Shown in pieces: positions 34,001 through 45,463 of a stretch of 64,000 bases of DNA. How positions within the stretch are numbered: position 1 is the stretch's first letter; the number at the start of each line of letters is the position of its first letter. A model generated the notes under the pieces. It was not told the DNA's origin. It did no database searches and saw nothing but the letters and a program-made list of their open reading frames with translations. Source of the stretch: Dermacentor variabilis (lineage: Eukaryota; Arthropoda; Arachnida; Ixodida; Ixodidae). Where the stretch lies: contig NW_027460390.1 of assembly GCF_050947875.1 (NCBI RefSeq), forward strand, positions 1,488,001 through 1,552,000, read 5' to 3'. The position numbers and the translations under genes are program-made.

Positions 34001-36026
34001 ATGGACAGTAGGCTGGCGCACTTCATTGAAGCCAAACAATCTATGTTAAAAATATGGAAAACGCAACGGCTGAACAGGAGACTCAGGAAGCGCATAGCAT
34101 TGTTGAATAGGGAGATTGAAGAACACTCCAGAAATTTACAGAGACAACAATGGGATGAGCTTTGTATTTCCATAGATGGTCGAATCAGACGTGGTGGAAA
34201 TTGGAACTTACTTAGACATTTGCTTCATGAGAACGACACAAAATCTAATAGGAGAACAGCTGTAGCACGACTCGCCCATCGTGAGAGTCAGGGCACAACG
34301 GAGGAGGACATTCTAGATCGGCTCGCAGCTAAGTATTTACCAGTTAAGGATAGCAGTGCGAGTACAGACCCGCCTGAATGTACAGGGGAAGACTGTGAGT
34401 CTATGGATCAAGACTTCACAGAAAGCGAAGTTCGTGCAGCCCTGTACGACCTCAACAGTAGATCTGCTGCCGGTTCAGATGGCATTTCCAATAGGCTGTT
34501 GAAAAATTTGGACGATGATTCTATAAAATATTTAACAGAGTATTTCAACCAACTCTGTAAAAACGGTGATTATGCGAAGGAATGGAGAATGAGGTGTCTA
34601 ACACAATTCTTATTCCCAAACCAAGCAAGCAACTCAATCTAGATAACCTAAGACCCATATCGTTAACATCATGTCTGGGCAAAAGCATGGAGCAAGTCAT
34701 ACTCAATAGATTAAGTATGTAGAAAACAGAAATGTTCTTCCGCATAACCTGATCGGTTTCCGTCCTGGACTTTCGACTCAAGATGCAATGCTCTTAATCA
34801 AACATCACCTTATTCTTGCTAGCCCGCTACATACGAGAGCTCTTCTAGGCCTAGAAGTAGAAAAGGCCTTTGATCGCATCTAGCACAGGGCGATATTGGA
34901 TATCCTCTCGGAGATGGGATTGGGTAAGCGATTGCACAATATAGTCAAAGCCTTTCTCGGTGGCCGTTCTGCTTTTCTCAGGTTAGGCGAACTCCAATCG
35001 ACAACCCTGGAACTTGGGAATCGTGGGACACCACAAGGGTCTGTCCTATCTCCCATGTTATTTAATTTGGCAATGTCAAAAGTGGCTCGAGGTCTCGCGC
35101 AGATTGAGGGTATCCACTTTGCTATATATGCAGATGACGTAACAATCTGGAGTGCCGAAGGTAATATGGGACAAACAGAGACCAAACTACAGGAAAGCAT
35201 TTATGTGGTGGAAACAACACTTGAGAGTATGGGACTGAACTGCTCTGCTAAAGAATCAGAACTATTGGTACTAAGGAGCATTAAGCGTGGGCGCAAGCCG
35301 AACGGATATATCCCAGAGGAAGAACCTCGCATTGACATATACGCCAAGAATGGAGAACCAATCAGGCAGGTGGAGACTATTAGAGTGCTAGGACTTCTGC
35401 AAGCGAATGGATCTAATTCCAGGATGATACAACACATCTACAACAAGTCAGAAGAAGTCATTAGGCTTCTGTGTGGAATTACCAACAAGCATAAGGGGCT
35501 AGGAGAAGACAGTGCCATGAGATTGGTACATGCATTCGCCTTTTGCCACTTCTCGTACGTGGCTGGCATGCTACAATTCACACAGGCTGATAAGAACAAG
35601 CTAAACGCTTCAATCAGACGACTTATAAAGACTGAACTAGGACTTCCCATCAGTACGCCCAATGATAGCTTATCGCGCCTAGGGGTGCATAACACGCTAG
35701 AAGAGATAGCTGAGGCTCAACAGGTGGCCCACCAGGAGAGACTAATGGGGACACGACCTTGGAAGGCGCTACTTGAAGAAATTGGCGTAGAAATTAACAA
35801 CCACACCAACGAAGGAGAATTATTAACACTATCGCAAGCGGGACTACGAGAAACAATAAAGACCACCCCGTTCTCTAGGAACATGCATCCGACACATAAC
35901 CTCGAGAGACGGAAGGCAAGGGCGAATGCACTCCTTCAAGACATAGATCAACATAAACAGCAGGCGGTGTTCGTTGACGCTGCCTGGGTTTTTAAATTAA
36001 GGATGCGTATACCTCCGTTGTTGTAG
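34001..36026 (+). pseudogene. LINE F reverse transcriptase, broken
   Basis: The linker and RT start lie in 34,001-34,642, including SAAGSDGISNRLLKN. After a frame change, NLRPISLTSCLGK (about 34,650) and IGFRPGLSTQDAM (about 34,750) follow. A TAG interrupts the EKAFDRI palm motif at about 34,880. The frame 34,896-36,026 then runs 376 codons through TPQGSVLSPMLF and the catalytic IYADDVTIW (about 35,125-35,150). Further breaks occur near 34,718 and 35,990. All catalytic motifs are recognisable, but the reading frame is not continuous. Confidence 0.88.
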
Positions 36027-36572
36027 ACACTCAAGGTAACATACGGGATGCCATCACCGTCTATACCAAGGACCCAACAGTAGCAGAACAAGTGACAATC
36101 GCCTTAGCCATCCGGGCTAATCGGTGGACACGTATTTACAGCGACTCTAGAACAGCCACACGCAACTTTACCAACGGATATGTGAAACGGATAGCAAGAA
36201 AATTACTAGAGAAGGTGAACAGTGAGAGGATTGAAATCCGCTGGTTTCCTGCACATCTGGGTGTGGTGGACGGAGCTCGGAGAAACCTCAATGAGGTGGC
36301 AAATGAAGCAGCACGAGAACTTTCTAGCCGTGCTCTTCAAGACCGAGCAACTTACACTTCAGCCGGTGAACACAGGGATCGATTAACGTATAACGAAATC
36401 ACGAAGCATTATTGTTTAGGCAGAACGGAATAACCATTGCCACACGGTAAGCTTTGCAGAGCCCAAGCGGTCACATTACGTTTGCTACAGACAAGAACAT
36501 ACCCAAGTCCAAATTTATTAACAGGATCTATCCGGAGAGGGAAACACAAACCAACTGTAGTAAGTGCAATGG
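35950..36572 (+). pseudogene. LINE F RNase H domain and truncated zinc knuckle
   Basis: The domain starts AVFVDAAW, continues in the next frame through IYSDSRTATRNF (about 36,135) and WFPAHLGVVDGA (about 36,242), and finishes with NEVANEAARE: the D, D and H-type pattern of RNase H. This domain places the element in the I group, whose members degrade the RNA strand themselves. A TAA falls at 36,431. Confidence 0.8.
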
Positions 36573-36849
36573 CATCATTACCAGTACTTCTCGAGTTAGA
36601 TAATTATTCCAATTACTGAATTAAATCTCAGTGACGAAAGAATTACTGGCGGCTACTGCACTGTAGTGGAAACAATATGCACTAGGTTTTCTTCGAGTAA
36701 CGGGACTGCTCTTCTTTTAGGTCTTGGTTCATGATAGTCGGGGAACACTGTGTAATTTACTCGGTAACCTAAATGAGGCCAAGCCGGGTTCACTCGACAT
36801 CAAAATAAACAGCAGTCATGCGCAGCAGCGCTTATTCTCGGATTCACCG

Positions 36850-36854
<5 letters not shown>

Positions 36855-36938
<84 letters not shown>

Positions 36939-36939
36939 G
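36855..36939. repeat. (GA)n followed by poly(G)
   Basis: About 37 GA units with one GGG interruption, ending in an 11-base G run; greatly expanded relative to 3,616-3,636. Confidence 0.95.
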
Positions 36940-37142
36940 CTGCAGTTTCGCCGGAAAGGCGAATGAATATTACTGATAGCCAAGGATGCGACAACTACAC
37001 GGGGGAAGATTACACCAACGAGAGGACTCGGGCTGTGAAATTGAATTGCATCCTACTATAAGGTCTTGTATATGCTCACATAACGGCACCACTTCAGCGC
37101 GCAATTCTTCGAGGTCACACGAAGTTTTTTTCTAGTGCATGA

Positions 37143-37144
<2 letters not shown>

Positions 37145-37226
<82 letters not shown>
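37145..37226. repeat. (TA)n microsatellite
   Basis: About 41 uninterrupted units; copy-1 counterpart at 3,834-3,961. Confidence 0.97.
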
Positions 37227-37228
<2 letters not shown>

Positions 37229-37961
37229 AGGGGGCTCAGAATGCTGGTCAGACCTCAGCCCCCGCCCCCCTGCCCCCGGGAAAATGAAAACTCTCCGCTT
37301 ATGTCGTGTTGCGTTCTTCGTTCCTTCATTCTATATGTGGGGTTCGCTACCCCCCCCCCCCCTCACGGGTAAATTAAAGCTCTCCGCCTATGTCGTGTTG
37401 TGTCCTTCATTATTTGGGAAAATATTGGCCTTCTTCTTTTGAAGGAGAAGGAGTAGTGTGTGAAGAGACCAGTAAATCTGTTTATGCTGATATCACTATA
37501 CGAAGCGTTCGTTGATTCCATATACGCGCAATTACTTAAATGGATTACTTACGGATTACTAAAATGCGTATACAGTTTTCTAAGCTTGTTTCTATTTACC
37601 TGCTAGTTTTTTCTAAATATACCGACTTTCTCAGGAGACACGATATTCGGTTAGGTGAACATTCTAATGCCCTAGAATCGTGTGCCCAATGAACGCTGTA
37701 TATGGACCCACGTAGGCTTAATGGTAGTTGTCGTTGCTGCTGATTTTAATAACTCATAGCCACGAGGGGCTGGCAGTTTCGCATTTATTGCTTTATTATT
37801 TTCGATGGGCTGCTCGGAAGGTATGTCTTGGAGCGCAGCTGCGGAGATTGAATCCGCGCATGGCGCATGCGATGCTGATGATCATGATGGTCCCACATAT
37901 GGGCGCATACCGACAACAGGGGATTGGACCTAACGCTGGAGGTTTATCAATAAGGAAAAGT

Positions 37962-38003
37962 TGAATGAATGAATGAATGAACGAATGAATGAATGAATGA
38001 ATG
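37962..38003. repeat. (AATG)n at LINE B 3' end, copy 2
   Basis: Shorter version of 4,616-4,689 with one AACG variant unit. Confidence 0.85.
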
Positions 38004-39627
38004 TTTATGTCATTTTGAATACAACTTCAACAAAGGTGCAGGAGCAAAAGGCGCGCAGCGTCTGACAGTGGCCCTTGTACCCGCAACATACTCGTGTCTT
38101 ATGCATCCTTTAGTGGCAGTTCATTGGCAGTGAGCATATTACATATTTTCGCGCATTGTACGTGAGTTTACACAAAAACTTAGAACAACAGAATTTGAAA
38201 AATTATTGGGTTACAGTTGGTTTACCAACGTAGACGGTGAAATAATAAATGTTCCCCTTTTCCCCCTCTTGCCCGTTCCCCTCCCTGTCCACAAACAGTA
38301 AAGTACAGGTTGTACATGTAAATTTACAATAATACGCTCAAATGCCGCATATGACCATGAATGTGTATGTATCCACGTAACAAAGAAAAATCAAAAAGCG
38401 ATTTATGATATATTTACGCTGCAAAAATCACTCTCTTAAACACTGTGTTAGTAACAATTCCTTCACATGGTTTTTGAAGGAATTTCTAGTCATACTGAAA
38501 TCAATGTTATCTTCTAGCATATTTAGGATTGTTAGTATTTGGTAGCTGGTTGTTGTTTTACCATAATGGGCCCTTGTGTTTAGTGTTCGTTTTCTTTTTA
38601 GTCTCATAACGTGAGAAACTTTATTAATGTTTTCATGTATATATAGTGCATTGTTATGTATGTACTGTAATAGTTTAAATCATAAACGTCGTCAGCTTTA
38701 AGCATTCTGTATTTAACAAATAATGGTAATGTGCTTAGTTCATAACATGGTCCCTCATAGTTTTCATAAATGCGGAATATCTTCTTTTGTGGAATAATTA
38801 GCCTGTTCTAGTTAGTTCTTGTTGTGGTGCCCCATACCAATATTCCGTACGATAACCTCGAGTAGAACAGTGAAGTGTGTATTTTTTGTTCCAGCCAGAT
38901 AGGTATTAAGTGTGCGATTTTATGCAAGCATCCAACAGATCGGGAGAGTTCGGTGGCTAAATTATTGATGTGTACATTCCATGAAAGGTGCTCTCGGAGC
39001 CAAACACCAAGAAACTTTTGCTCCAACCCTGGTTACCTGTGGCCCTTCAAAAGTTAAAACTATTTCCCTACTTAGTGGTTTGTTAAGCGCAGGAAATATT
39101 ATGCACTTTGTTTTCTCTGTGTTAGGCTGCAGCCTATTTTCCCGGAGCCATGCCGCGAGGGACGCAAGGTAGGCGTTGGCCCTTCTTACCATATCTGTTA
39201 GATCTGTGGACTTAAAAAAGATGTTAGTATCATCGGCATACATAATAAGTTCAGGAGAGCTGGGTATAGTTACAATCCCATTAATGTAACCAAGAAATAA
39301 GAAAGGTCCTAGTACTGACCCCTGTGGAACTCCTTGTGCTAACTTTAGCTTGGATGATGTGGGGTCCTTTATTTGCACCGTTTGAGAGCGGTCACTCGAG
39401 TAGTTTTTAATGAGATCTAGTACAACTCCCCGCTACCCGTATCCAGACAGTTTGTGCCGTACGATATGGTACTTTATTGAGTCAAATGCTTTGTTTAAGC
39501 CTAGAAATAAACGAAGTGTTACCTCTTACTGTCTATCTTTGTATGTATGGTGTCTTTAATACAGCACAACACTTCTTCAGTTGATCTATTTGTGGAAATT
39601 CATATTGGCTACTGGACAAGATTTTAA
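38004..39627 (-). mobile_element. CR1/L2-like LINE B, 5'-truncated (copy 2)
   Basis: Homologue of 4,690-6,483 without the palindromic insert. The frame 39,378-38,962 is open for 138 codons and includes PQGSVLGPFLF and the catalytic LIMYADDTNIFF box. The following frame (39,026-38,808) starts with QKFLGVWLREHLSWN. A one-frame break between them and stops elsewhere inactivate it. Confidence 0.82.
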
Positions 39628-40535
39628 ATCAATCAATCAATGAATCAACCAATCAATCAATAATTTTTATTTAGCACTTCAGAGAGCGGAGGGTATGGGA
39701 AGAAAAAGCTCTAGGGAGCATGACTAGCCTTTTCAGCCTATTACAGTTCAGCAGCAAGCAGTGGTGGTATACACAACCTAGGTACATAAACATAAGCAAA
39801 GAAACATAAGCAAAAAGCGAGAAGCGAAGAAAAACACATATCAAAGACAATTTTCACATTTGAGATTCCAGATATGAATTCTACACGAAGAAAGGATGAA
39901 GCTCAGACCTGCAACATGAGATATCAAAACCATTTAGTGTTAAAACGTTTAATACGGAGGGTAAAATCATTTTCGACATTTGGGCTCCGTAATTCGTGCG
40001 TGGCGTTCTTTAAATTTTTTTCCTGAGCTGTGAAAGACACACAGGAGCGTATTCGGTTAACTCTGCTATTTCTTTAAGTATCGAGCTATTGTTCTTTACT
40101 TCATATTTGTACCGAAGAACTAGGCGTAGGTTATAAATAGTAAAAACCGCTGGAATATCAGCAGTTTGGAAGAGCTTTGGGGAAGGATGATATCTGGCTA
40201 AGTTGTGAATGATGCGTAAAGCTTTCTTTTGAAGGACGTAGACCTTTTGTAAGGCTGTGTGCGTGGCAGTGCACCATACGAGTTGACAGTAATTCACTTG
40301 TGACACGAGCAAAGATTTGAAGAGCAGCAATTTGATATTAGTAGGAAGGACGTGAGTGGTACTGTATATGAGACCAATAAAACGTGAGGCAGCTGAACAC
40401 ATTAGCAGGGAAGAAGTTTGGGTGTGTTGGTGGGATATATACAGACTGGGATACATAGCGAAAAAAATGACACAGGGACAAGCAGAACACAGGACGAGCG
40501 CTAACTTTCAACAATTGATTTATTGCAGCTGGTGA

Positions 40536-40538
<3 letters not shown>

Positions 40539-40628
<90 letters not shown>
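40539..40628. repeat. (TA)n microsatellite at Gypsy 5' junction
   Basis: About 45 units. A second (TA)n (about 42,605-42,632) lies on the other side of the Gypsy fragment, so the insertion or recombination happened inside one original TA tract. Confidence 0.95.
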
Positions 40629-40630
<2 letters not shown>

Positions 40631-40632
40631 GA

Positions 40633-42388
40633 GTGCGACTCTTCTTTTCGTCAGTTGAAGTTCCTGCTGACGTCACGACCGGTTCTTCAACACTTCAGTC
40701 CTTCAGCTACGACAGAACTCCATACGGATGCCAGTGGCATAGGTATTGGTGCCGTCCTAGTTCAACGCTGCGGTGACCGCGAACACGTGATCGCATATGC
40801 AAGCCGCTCATTAAGTAGGCCCGAGCAGAATTACACTGTGACGGAACAAGAATGCCTCGCGGTAATATTTGCGGTTCAGCGGTTTCGTTCTTACCTGTAT
40901 GGACGCCCCTTTACAGTGGTCACCGACCACCACTCGTTGTGTTGGCTTGTGAATCTTCGTGACCCTTGTGGCCGCCTTGCGCGCTTGGCGCTCCGACTGC
41001 AAGAATACAGCTTCACCGTCTCTTATAAGAGCGGTCGACGACACGCTGATGCGGACTGTCTCTCGCGTATGCCACTTAGTACTACGGACTGTGACGCCGA
41101 TGACTTCGATCACCTCGTGGCTTCTGTGTCGCCGCGTTTTCCAGACTTCGACTGCTTCAAAACCGAACAGCGAAAAGACGATAAATTAACACCGCTCTTC
41201 ACCGCTACGACCGCCTCGACGACAGCAAACCATTTCTGTGTACGTGATGGACTCCTCTATAAGAAGAACTTTTCCAGCACTGGCGCACGTTTTCTCCTAG
41301 TGGTGCCGGAGAGCCTTCGCACAGCGATTCTGCGTGCTATGCACGACGACACTACGTCTGGCCATCTGGGTTCGGCGAGGACGCTTTACCGGATTCAGGA
41401 ACGCTTTTATTGGCCTGGAATGCGACAATCTGTTGAGACGTATGTGGCCAGCTGCATGCAGTGTCAGCGCCACAAACGGCCATCTACTGCTCCGGCAGGT
41501 CTTCTGCAGCCGATCCCGCCTCCAAGCACGCCTTTCCAACAAGTGGGCATTGACTTCGTAGGCCCATTTCCCAAATCAGCCAAGGGAAACCGCTGGATAG
41601 TTGTTTGCGTCGACTACCTCACACGCTACTGCGAGACGGCGGCCGTGCCCTCCGCAACTGCCACTGACGTTTCAACATTCCTGCTGCAATATGTGATCCT
41701 GCGACATGGTCCGCCCCGCGTGATCATCAGTGACCGTGGACGACAATTCACAGCGGACGTCGTAGAGGAGCTGCTTCGTTTGTGTGATTCCCACTTGCGT
41801 CACTCGACACCATACCATCCACAGACGAATGGGCTTACGGAGCGTACCAACCGAACAATTGTAAACATGCTATCTATGTACGTTTCATCCGACCACAAGA
41901 ACTGGGATGACGTACTGCCTTTTATCACGTACGCATTCAACACCGCCAAGCACGAGACCACCGGCTATAGCCCTTTCTTCCTGCTGTACGCACGGCCACC
42001 CCGGTACACAATCGACACTGTTTTCCCCTTCTGCAGTCACGAAAATTCCACTGTTGCCGAGACTCTCTGCCTCGCCGAAGAAGCTCGTCGTATTGCTCGT
42101 TTGCGCACTTTGGCATCGCAGGACAGATCAAAAGTACGCTACGACATTCGCCACCGTCCGGTAACCTATCGCCCTGGTGATTTAGTCTGGCTGTGGACTC
42201 CAGTACGGAAACGCGGGTTATGCCAAAAGCTTTTGGCCACCTACGATGGACCGTTTGTGATTATTAGCAGACTCACGGAAGTCACGTATAACATAGCTCG
42301 CCTCACGGCGAGTGGTAGAAGAGCTGCCAAGACACAAGTGGTCCATGTCGCCCGCTTGAAATTGTTCACGTCCAGACACATGGATTGA
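40633..42388 (+). CDS. pol: Gypsy pol 3' part: RNase H and integrase
   Basis: About 585 codons without a stop. RNase H comes first (ELHTDASGIGIGAVL; HVIAYASRSLSRPEQNY; VVTDHHSLCWL), then the integrase HHCC zinc finger (TSGHLGSARTL, then CMQCQRHK), and the catalytic core with GIDFVGPFP, IISDRGRQF and NGLTERTNR supplying the three acidic residues. The C-terminal module follows (YRPGDLVWLW, YDGPFVII). It would degrade template RNA and insert cDNA. The apparent upstream extension through (TA)n is an artefact; the true start lies in the missing 5' part. The unbroken frame indicates a young element compared with the split integrase at 49.2-51.5 kb. Confidence 0.9.
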
Positions 42389-42422
42389 CTCGCCCGGCGG
42401 GCTTCGTCTGCGACGAGAGGAA

Positions 42423-42599
42423 TGTTACGCATGAAGAAAACGAAGACCAGTGAACGTGCTTGCGGTCCCGAGTGGAAGAAGAAAGACGAGAACGACGCTC
42501 AGTTGATAAACCAGCTGACCGCTCTTGCGCTCACCTTCGCGACCTAAAGTAAACGGTCCCCTTCATCCGTCAGGGTTATAAACGGTCTCCTTCGCGCGT

Positions 42600-42603
<4 letters not shown>
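42423..42603 (+). repeat. Gypsy 3' long terminal repeat
   Basis: A 181-bp LTR starting TGTTACGC and ending GCGTAACA, a perfect 8-bp terminal inverted repeat, preceded by the purine-rich GAGAGGAA that would prime plus-strand synthesis. It starts 35 bp after the pol stop codon. Confidence 0.85.
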
Positions 42604-42632
<29 letters not shown>

Positions 42633-43490
42633 CTCACCAGCTGCAATAAATCAATTGTTGAAAGTTAGCGCTCGTCCTGTGTTCTGCTTGTCCCTGTGTC
42701 ATTTTTTGCGCTATGTACCCTAGTCTGTAAGCTGAACACACGTGACTGACATGCATATTCCACAGCAACTTTTCTATAGACGAAACACCAAGGGTTTTGA
42801 ATGCTGACACAATTTACATGTTATTGGGTCTATAAGTCAAAGATTCATAGCATAGTACATTTTTACTCTTGGGGCGAGAAATGATCGCTTTTGTTTTGGC
42901 CGCATTAATTTCTAATGCATTTAGTTGCGACCAACGCTCGAGTACGACAAGCAGTTCGCCAGCTTTTCTGATCAATTCGTCAGGATTTTTACCACTGAAA
43001 AACATATTGGTGTCAACAGCGGATATAACATTAAACGAGTTAGCATAAATATTGAGGATGTTGTTAATATATAAATTAAACAAGGAAGGTCCCAGTACAC
43101 TTCCTTGCGGCACTTCTAGCACAGCGCATGTGGTAAGTGCCCATTAACGTTAACACACTGACGTCGACGCGACGAATAACTCATGAGTTCAAGAGCACGT
43201 CCTCGAATCCCATGGCTTTCATGCTTGGCAAGAAGTATTTGACGATTTAAGCTGTCGAACGCTTTCTTAAAGTCAATATAGAGGGCTAATACTAATCGTT
43301 TTTCCTCAAATTTTCGGATAATAATTTCTTTTTGCACAAGCAGCGCCGTTTCAGTCGACCTATTTTTTTGTGAAACTATGTTGGAAGGGCGTTAGACCGT
43401 TGTGTCGCTCAATAAAATGGGAGAGCAGAATTAAATTGATTTTTATAGACTATTGGAAAAAACAGGAAGTAAAGATAATGACCTATAATC

Positions 43491-45463
43491 CGCCTCTTTC
43501 ATTTTCCTGTGCTGCCCTCTGCCGCACGCCGCTGAAATCGTTTTGGAAGGGTCCCGGGGCTTTCGCCGGTTCATTTGTGCACCTGCGCCCACGTTGAGTG
43601 CGCATTGGTTGTGCGTTTCGTGGATGGCGAATCATTATTAATGGCTTCTTCGGGACAGCATGTCATTCCTGGAGCCATGCAGCACTCACTGACTACAGGT
43701 TGAGCAGGCCTGAGTGCGCTGTTCTGCAAACAGTGCGACGGATAAAGGCACACCGAGTTCCGTTTGCGGCACGGCTGCCTTGGGATTTGTCACTGATTTA
43801 TGCACTTGGACATCACTTTTTGTATTCTTTTTACAGATTATTTAGATGTTTCGCATATTCAAAAAGTCTTCGAGCGCAACCTTCTACGTGGGATTTATTA
43901 AAGCGGTGCACTTGTTTACATCGACATCTACAGCCGCATGTCGTTGTCATCGTCAAATATTACGGAAAAGGTCCATCGCTGATATGAAGCAGTGTCAAAA
44001 TGTAGCAAAACATGCATATCTGCGCATATGTGCCATGTTGTTCCACCATGATACGAGTAAATATGAGCGGCGGAACCACCTAAACAACGGCAACTGTTAT
44101 ACAGATACAGATATTACGGGCTGGTAACTCCTTCTCGCTTTTCTTTAACTCCATCATACTTACAGCTTTAACGTGCCATAGCAGCATTATTAGAGAAAAC
44201 AGTGCTCGCATAAGTGCTCATCCGTAGGCCATGTTGTTCTCTCACGAAAACGCGCGGATGCCATCGCTCACACGGCGTTGGTATAAATGAGCGAGGCGGT
44301 TGTTTATGCTGCTGTATACCGAATACACCGTCCCTTGTTTGCCACTTGACGCAGAGGCAAACGGTGCATCTCTGAAACTGAGAAATGTGTCGGCAAAGCA
44401 ACACGTGCAGGCCCACCGATATACGTAGCGAATGCGGCCAACAGCCTACAGGTACGCTGACGTACAGATGTTGGCACAGCGTGGTATCGTTGATTAGTGT
44501 AGCTGATTTCAAATCGCTAAGGCCAGAATTGAACAATAAAAGCAGTTTCGTTCGACCTAACTGCTCACATTTCAGTTCAGGTCCGCCGGAAGCGAGTGCA
44601 CGAACTCGACGGCACCAGGTTAACCTTCGCTTAACAGGATGGACATTGGCTCAACCTCCGTGGGCACGGCTTGAGAGGGTTAAAGCTTGTGCATTTCAAC
44701 TTGGCAGGCGAGCTTGACTCTATTTTGAGCACGAGTAATTATATATACAAGTGAAGACGCTGTTTCTATTGTGTTGTCGGTTCGACGGCCGATCGCGCGG
44801 GGTTCGGTCGAACGATGGTCGGCACGCTGATTTTGCCGGTGCCTTCGACAAGAACGCCTGTCGCAGTACAAACCGCGCTCGTCGGTTGCGTCGTTGTCGA
44901 CCTGATATGATAAAAAGGTTTCAGTGACGCACAATAGTCGGTCAGTCATTGGACTGAGCGTCTTGTCGGTCTCGTATCGACCCAGTGTTGCGGGCCTTAC
45001 AAGTACGTACAGTATGGAACGCGCTGCCACCACCAGCAAGTGAGGACCGATGCTGCAAGAAGACTTCGTCAGCAACGTGATGTACTTAAGTGTCGCCCAA
45101 GTGTAACGCACGGTTTTTTTCGTTAAATTAGCGAGTCATTCATGAAAGGCGGCGACTACCTGGCTCACGGTGCAGTCCCGACAACTCGAACGATGCCCTG
45201 GCCGGTTTCTCTTTTAAAGTGGAGTTGCGGTCCTACGCTGCGCACGTTTTCGGCACCGTACCGATGTCGAGCTACCAGTTGAGTTTGAACGCGGTACGCG
45301 GCACGAGTGTTTGTAGCAGCGCGCGTCCGAGCGCTTTTTTTTTTTTTTTTCTTTTTTGGAGGAGTTCCCGGCGCGCGGCCACGCGCGCGACCCTTCCAAA
45401 ACGTTTCGCGACTAATCCGCTAGGGCAGGGCGCATGCGCCGTCGCGCCATGAAAGAGGCGGAT
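43491..45463. mobile_element. DNA-transposon-like insertion with CCGCCTCTTTCAT ends
   Basis: Absent from copy 1 (empty site at about 8,538). Starts CCGCCTCTTTCAT and ends with the exact reverse complement; a second shared motif, CGTTTTGGAAGGGTC, lies inside both ends, so the inverted repeats extend imperfectly for about 80 bp. The flanks suggest a two-base AT target duplication. No transposase is visible in about 1.97 kb, so it looks non-autonomous. The interior is mixed in composition, with a long T run near 45,335-45,350. I cannot assign a superfamily. Confidence 0.75.

Larger units (their letters stand above)
32590..36572 (+). mobile_element. I-group LINE F, RNase H-bearing, broken at both ends
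   Basis: Plus-strand non-LTR retrotransposon with, in order, an ORF1-like segment, endonuclease, reverse transcriptase and RNase H. It stops within a CSKCNG zinc-knuckle at about 36,560, exactly where mariner sequence resumes, so the normal 3' end and tail are missing; the 5' end is also abrupt. This two-sided truncation is unusual for LINE retrotransposition, which normally preserves the 3' end. Confidence 0.8.
32552..36752 (+). mobile_element. Mariner shell containing a LINE (copy 2)
   Basis: Same flanking DNA as the mariner at 900-3,514. The left end (CATGGTGTCCCAATTA from 32,552) survives for only about 35 bp, and the right inverted repeat is present from about 36,573 to 36,752. Everything between is a partial I-group LINE. 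The transposase and most of the left inverted repeat are gone. Confidence 0.8.
36753..37961. other. Microsatellite-rich spacer (copy 2)
   Basis: Counterpart of 3,517-4,615. It contains an expanded (GA)n and (TA)n and a local duplication of about 115 bp at 37,250-37,405, where the CAGCCCCCGCCCCCCT / AAAACTCTCCGC-TATGTCGTG unit appears twice against once in copy 1. No gene is supported. Confidence 0.55.
40629..42603 (+). mobile_element. Ty3/Gypsy retrotransposon, 5'-truncated, with 3' LTR
   Basis: Holds the last third of pol and a complete 3' LTR, but no gag, protease, main RT or 5' LTR. The left break falls directly at (TA)n, inside the end of RT. Normal LTR integration would bring both LTRs and a short target duplication; neither is seen, so the truncation is secondary or reflects recombination or misassembly at the TA tract. 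Confidence 0.85.
40402..42729. mobile_element. Inverted-repeat element with Gypsy cargo (copy 2)
   Basis: Flanked by the same AGCTGAACACA duplication as in copy 1 (40,391-40,401 and 42,730-42,740). Arms of 97 bp at 40,442-40,538 and 42,631-42,727 differ by about three bases when one is reversed. The centre is (TA)n, split by 1.98 kb of Gypsy sequence. Copy 1 shows the same element with a Ruka instead. Confidence 0.85.

Noticed and set aside
40523..40632. Start of the long Gypsy open frame within (TA)n, giving a poly-Tyr/Ile N-terminus
   Set aside because: An alternating TA tract has no stops in these frames; the pol frame simply runs backwards into it.
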